Of a DNA stretch of 64,000 nucleotides, positions 60,604-64,000 are shown piece by piece (position 1 is the first letter of the stretch; each line of letters starts with the position of its first letter). The position numbers and the translations under genes were made by a program. The stretch is taken from positions 132,832 through 196,831 of the forward strand of contig DP000238.1 in the NCBI GenBank assembly GCA_000200715.1, written 5' to 3'. The notes beneath the pieces are model-generated. The model was not told the origin of the DNA. It was given only the letters and a program-made list of their open reading frames with translations, and searched no databases. This DNA comes from Cenarchaeum symbiosum A (GTDB lineage: Archaea; Thermoproteota; Nitrososphaeria; Nitrososphaerales; Nitrosopumilaceae).

Positions 60604-61952
60604 TGCCGGATATAGAGGATCTCCGGAACAGAATGGACGATGTGACATTACTGATGGAGCGGCTCCTCAAGGAGCGAATAGAGATATCAAGAAAGATAGG
60701 CAGGATGAAGATGGATGCCGGCCTGGATGTTACAGACGGGCGCCGCGAGGCCGCCCTGCGTACCAAGGTGGCAGAGTTCTGCGATTTGGAAGGCCTTGAT
60801 ACGGCTGCAGCCGCAAGGCTCCTGGCGTTCCTGCTTGAAGAATCCGTGCATCTACAGGCAGAAGACAGGCCGTCGCATCTCTCGATATTTCTAAAGGCCA
60901 AAAAACTCGAGGAACAGGGCAGGCGCATAATACACATGGAGGTAGGCGATCCCGACTTTGGGCCGCCCAAGGGGGTGGAGCATGCGCTAGCAGAGGCCTG
61001 CAGGATGGGCCAGACGGGATATGGCCCCCCGGCGGGCGAGCCTGTTCTGCGTGCAGCTCTTGCGCACCATGCCAGGCGCTTTGGCCCCGTGCCGGGCCCA
61101 GAGAACGTCATAGTGTCCCCGGGTGCGCGCTTTGCCATATTTTCCGCCATGTCCCATCTATTGGGCCCCGGAGACGGTGTGATAGTGGTGGGCCCTGCAT
61201 GGCCTGCATATTCCGCATGCGCCGATCACGTAGGCGCCAAGGTGAGTGTAGTCGATACCCGCATGGAGGATAACTGGGATCCGAAAATAGCCGAGATCGA
61301 GGCCGCGATGGATCGCTCGGCCAAGATGATGGTCATCAACTATCCGAACAATCCAACAGGCAGGGTCCCGCCAAAGGGCACAATGGATGGTATAATGGGG
61401 CTGGCCCGGGAGCGCGGCCTGTATGTGCTATCCGACGAGATATACTCGTCATATTCGACCCCTGAATGGGCCAGCGTCCTAGAATATGGGTACGAGCGGG
61501 CCATAGCGGTCCAGTCGTTCTCCAAGTCGCACGCGATGACCGGCTTCCGGGTGGGGTATGCAGTGGCCGACCCAGGGGTGATACGGGGCATGGCCCGGAT
61601 TCATGCGCTCTGCCTTACGAGCGTGCCGGGGCCCATCCAGCATGCGGCCCTGCGGGCCCTCGACTATGACGTCTCTGAGTGGCCCGGGACGGTCAGAAAA
61701 AGGCTGGAGATGATGTCAGATGAGGCGGAATCCATGGGCCTCGAGTTTGTCAGGCCCGACGGGGCGATGTACCTGTTCGTAAAGACGGGAACAGACGGGT
61801 CCGCCCTTGCCGATACTCTTTTAGAGCAGGGGCTGGCAGTAGCGCCGGGTGAAGGTTTTGGCAAATACAAGGATTTCATACGGCTGTCGGCGTGCGCCGA
61901 CGAGGGGAGGCTCGCAGAGGGCATGAGGATACTTCGCGGGGCGCTGGGTTGA
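60603..61952 (+). CDS. Chorismate mutase-aminotransferase fusion
   Basis: The 449-residue protein has an AroQ-type chorismate mutase helix bundle in residues 1-88 (MPDIEDLRNRMDD, ERIEISRKIGRMK, TDGRREAALRTK). From about 92 on it is a class I aminotransferase: VGDPDFGPP, INYPNNPTGRVPP, LSDEIYSSY and PLP-Lys308 in QSFSKSHAMTGFRVGYA. The aminotransferase part probably acts on prephenate, giving arogenate, or on aromatic 2-oxo acids. The start is ATG 60603 or the adjacent ATG 60600; the 33 codons open upstream belong to aroC. It lies directly before prephenate dehydrogenase. Confidence 0.88.
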   Translation: MPDIEDLRNRMDDVTLLMERLLKERIEISRKIGRMKMDAGLDVTDGRREAALRTKVAEFCDLEGLDTAAAARLLAFLLEESVHLQAEDRPSHLSIFLKAKKLEEQGRRIIHMEVGDPDFGPPKGVEHALAEACRMGQTGYGPPAGEPVLRAALAHHARRFGPVPGPENVIVSPGARFAIFSAMSHLLGPGDGVIVVGPAWPAYSACADHVGAKVSVVDTRMEDNWDPKIAEIEAAMDRSAKMMVINYPNNPTGRVPPKGTMDGIMGLARERGLYVLSDEIYSSYSTPEWASVLEYGYERAIAVQSFSKSHAMTGFRVGYAVADPGVIRGMARIHALCLTSVPGPIQHAALRALDYDVSEWPGTVRKRLEMMSDEAESMGLEFVRPDGAMYLFVKTGTDGSALADTLLEQGLAVAPGEGFGKYKDFIRLSACADEGRLAEGMRILRGALG

Positions 61953-62809
61953 CCGCCAAAAAGATGGCCGTGATCGGGGCCGGAGGCAGGATGGGCAGCT
62001 GGTTTGCAAAGTTCTTTGCAGACGCCGGCTATGAGGTGACTGGATATGATTCAGAGAACAAGGTGACTGGACGCGCCGTCATAAAGTCAGAATCGCTTGT
62101 GGGATGCGTCCTCAAGGCAGACTATGTCCTGTTATGCACACCGACCCGCCGCACGCCTGAGATAATCCGCCTTATAGCAAAGGAGATGCGGCGCGGCGCC
62201 TACATGATAGAGATATCGTCGCAAAAGTCAAAGACTGTATCCGCGCTGTCCAGGATGCCCCCAAAGATAAACCCCATATGCGTGCACCCGATGTTCGGGC
62301 CCGGCACGCGCCGGATAGCCAACAGGAACATGATATCGATACCTGTCCGGGACGCCAAAAAGGAGCTTACTGTCGCAAAAGAACTCTTCCCCGGGGCGAG
62401 CTTTGTCACTATCGATGCCGCCGAGCACGACAAGAGGATGGCCGTGATACTAGGGCTCACACACCTGGTAAACCTGGTCTTTGCAAGCGTGATATCACGT
62501 GACGACAAGTCCGCTTTGACAGAGAGGATGTCGGGGACCACATTCAGGGCGCAAAAGATAATCTCAGAGAGCATATTGACAGAATCTCCGGAGCTTATAG
62601 AGACCGTAATATCCAACCCGGAGATACGCCGGTATGCTGAAGAGTTCTGGAAGGACATTGGTAGATTGCTCACCGCCATCCAGGAGGCCAAGACAGAAGA
62701 GATCACCGAGTATATCCGGGCCTGCCATGACAGGCTCACAGAGCACTCTGATCTTGATGATTCGTACAAGCGGCTCTATACCATGGTAAACGCGCTAGAC
62801 CGCAAATAG
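61949..62809 (+). CDS. tyrA: Prephenate/arogenate dehydrogenase
   Basis: The 286-residue protein has a Rossmann start KMAVIGAGGRMGSWFAKFFADAG, YVLLCTPTRRTPEII, the catalytic-His region CVHPMFGPGTRRI and a helical C-terminal dimerisation domain (GLTHLVNLVFASVIS, MSGTTFRAQKII). It oxidatively decarboxylates prephenate or arogenate on the way to tyrosine. It starts with TTG 61949, overlapping the stop of the fusion gene; ATG 61964 is an alternative. No ACT domain follows, so feedback control by that route is not expected. Confidence 0.9.
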   Translation: MTAKKMAVIGAGGRMGSWFAKFFADAGYEVTGYDSENKVTGRAVIKSESLVGCVLKADYVLLCTPTRRTPEIIRLIAKEMRRGAYMIEISSQKSKTVSALSRMPPKINPICVHPMFGPGTRRIANRNMISIPVRDAKKELTVAKELFPGASFVTIDAAEHDKRMAVILGLTHLVNLVFASVISRDDKSALTERMSGTTFRAQKIISESILTESPELIETVISNPEIRRYAEEFWKDIGRLLTAIQEAKTEEITEYIRACHDRLTEHSDLDDSYKRLYTMVNALDRK

Positions 62810-62810
62810 C

Positions 62811-63200
62811 TTGATAGAACACAGGGTATCCACCGCTTTTGTCTGCTGCCGCGGCAGATATCTGATAGTCAGGAGGAGCTCATCCGTGCGCACCATGCGC
62901 GGGCTGTGGGGCGGGATAAGCGGAAAAATTGAAGACGGCGAGGATCCATTGTACAGGGCAGTCACAGAAGTGTACGAGGAGGCGGGCATTGGCGATATGA
63001 TACTGTTGAAGAGCGCGGGTGGTGTTCCGATAGAGGGCGAGGGGAAAAAGTGGCTTGTACACCCGTTTCTATTCGGGGTCGATGATGATACAGTGCGGCT
63101 CAACTGGGAAAATGACGAGTACAAATGGGTGGGCCCCGACCTGTCAGGGCTTGCTACCGTCCCTGGCCTGCAGGGGCTTCTCCTGGGGCTTGTCGGCTGA
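62811..63200 (+). CDS. NUDIX hydrolase
   Basis: This 129-residue NUDIX protein has the box GKIEDGEDPLYRAVTEVYEE-A-G-I. It fits G-x5-E-x7-R-E-U-x-E-E-x-G-U, except that the Arg is Thr. It would hydrolyse a nucleoside diphosphate linked to another group; GLWGGISGKIEDGE resembles MutT/ADP-ribose types, but the substrate is open. It starts with TTG 62811, one base after the tyrA stop, so it is co-transcribed with the aromatic genes. Its 3' end overlaps the converging thiC end by 57 bases. Confidence 0.85.
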   Translation: MIEHRVSTAFVCCRGRYLIVRRSSSVRTMRGLWGGISGKIEDGEDPLYRAVTEVYEEAGIGDMILLKSAGGVPIEGEGKKWLVHPFLFGVDDDTVRLNWENDEYKWVGPDLSGLATVPGLQGLLLGLVG

Positions 63201-64000
63201 TTCGTCGTATTCGCGCTGTTTTGGCAGCATGATGTAGACGCAGGCGCTCCCGCACATTGTACAGGGGACGCCGTTGCCCGGGTGCTGCCCTGTCCTTGTG
63301 TGTATGCGGGCGGCTTCCTCAGGGTCTATCGACAGGGCCAGCTGCGATTCCCAGTCGAGTGTGCGCCGCGCTTCTGCCATCTTGATGTCCCACTTTATCG
63401 CCTTGTCCCTTAGCTTTACGAGGTCTCCCGCATGGGCAGCTATCCTGTATGCGATGAGGCCCGCCTTTACCTCTTCTGCGTTGGGCAGGGCCAGGTGTTC
63501 CGAGGGTGTAAGATAGCATAAAAGATCCACACCTTCTGCCGCCGATACTGCCGCCCCTATGGCGCTAGCTATGTGGTCGTGGCCCGATGCGATATCTGTG
63601 ACCAGCGGGCCCAGCACGTAATACGGGACTGCCCCTATGAGGGATTTTGCAAGCTTTACGTTGGCGGCCACCTGGTCTAGCGGTACATGGCCGGGGCCCT
63701 CCACCATTACCTGCACGTCGGATTCGTGCGCCCTCTTTGTCAGCCTGGCTATGTTGATCATCTCCTGCACCTGGAGCTCGTCATGGGAGTCCAGTATGGA
63801 GCCTGGCCTGAGCGCGTCTCCAAGGCTGAATGTCACATCGTACTTTCTAGCAATCTCTATGAGATAGTCATAGTTGGAATAGTACGGGTTCTCTTTGTTG
63901 TGCTTTAGCATCCATGCGGCGGTAATTGTTCCCCCCTTGCTGACTACGCCGCCGTGGCGCTTTACCTTCATTATCCTCTCGGCTATCTCTTTTGTTATCC
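63144..64000 (-). CDS. thiC: Phosphomethylpyrimidine synthase, C-terminal part (cut by window edge)
   Basis: The frame runs off the right edge; 285 C-terminal residues are visible. GGVVSKGGTITAAWML, NPYYSNYDYLIEIARKYDVT, SLGDALRPGSILDSHDELQ, MVEGPGHVPLDQV, YYVLGPLVTDIASGHDHIAS and AEGVDLLCYLTPSEHLALP are hallmark ThiC blocks. It converts aminoimidazole ribotide to the thiamin pyrimidine by radical SAM chemistry. The cluster motif reads CTMCGSACVY, so the third Cys is one residue closer than in the usual C-x2-C-x4-C. The tail after the cysteines is short and charged (ESADKPQEKPLQARDGSKP). It overlaps the NUDIX gene by 57 bases. Confidence 0.95.
   Translation of the reverse strand, partial: ITKEIAERIMKVKRHGGVVSKGGTITAAWMLKHNKENPYYSNYDYLIEIARKYDVTFSLGDALRPGSILDSHDELQVQEMINIARLTKRAHESDVQVMVEGPGHVPLDQVAANVKLAKSLIGAVPYYVLGPLVTDIASGHDHIASAIGAAVSAAEGVDLLCYLTPSEHLALPNAEEVKAGLIAYRIAAHAGDLVKLRDKAIKWDIKMAEARRTLDWESQLALSIDPEEAARIHTRTGQHPGNGVPCTMCGSACVYIMLPKQREYDESADKPQEKPLQARDGSKP

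Overview
The window reads as the chromosome of a marine group I.1a ammonia-oxidising archaeon (Thaumarchaeota/Nitrososphaerota). It is clearly richer in G+C than typical Nitrosopumilus, and the sponge symbiont Cenarchaeum symbiosum is the closest match I can suggest from memory. The signs are a eukaryote-type topoisomerase IB, an ADP-forming acyl-CoA ligase beside an enoyl-CoA hydratase (3-hydroxypropionate/4-hydroxybutyrate carbon fixation), an archaeal proteasome alpha subunit, a GHMP-type shikimate kinase, giant acidic thaumarchaeal surface proteins and archaeal promoters. Most genes have a TATA-like box centred about 24-29 bases before an ATG, GTG or TTG and no Shine-Dalgarno sequence. They look leaderless, and I used this to choose many starts.

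Layout. 1-11.4 kb: two paralogous giant surface-protein genes face each other tail to tail, forming arms of more than 5 kb (256-5355 and 6081-11351) around a 725-base spacer that holds a small membrane-protein gene. 11.4-17 kb: accessory genes (unknown protein, membrane-anchored SNase-fold protein, degenerate TM0106/RecB-like protein, tyrosine recombinase). 17-28.4 kb: core metabolism and housekeeping (hydratase and acyl-CoA ligase, amidotransferase, glutamate dehydrogenase, proteasome alpha, methyltransferases, MFS transporter, TatA). 28.4-36 kb: SF2 helicase with DUF1998-type end, small zinc protein, topoisomerase IB, a Met tRNA with a probable intron in the anticodon stem, a SirB1-like operon and an Arg tRNA. 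36-39.5 kb: a possible small RNA, aquaporin, peroxiredoxin and a PKGTLPKG-repeat protein. 39.8-44.5 kb: a defence-like pair, a 1216-residue helicase with a C-terminal Vsr-type nuclease facing an HNH endonuclease. 44.5-48.7 kb: acetyltransferase, two Cys-rich small proteins, UbiD-type decarboxylase and MqnC-like radical SAM enzyme (menaquinone).

48.8-64 kb: an almost complete archaeal shikimate pathway in order (ADH synthase, DHQ synthase II, DHQ dehydratase, shikimate dehydrogenase, shikimate kinase, EPSP synthase), then, after a roughly 5-kb block on the other strand, chorismate synthase, a chorismate mutase-aminotransferase fusion, prephenate dehydrogenase, a NUDIX protein and the 3' part of thiC. 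The interrupting block carries an AT-rich PDDEXK-like nuclease gene, an XPD/DinG-like helicase, a YhaM-like exonuclease and AT-rich small genes. It looks partly acquired.

The most unusual items are the inverted surface-gene pair, the defence-like helicase-nuclease/HNH pair, the AT-rich insertion in the aro cluster, the candidate small RNA near 36.85-36.93 kb and two short genes (39 and 40 residues). All calls come from reading the sequence; no database search was run.
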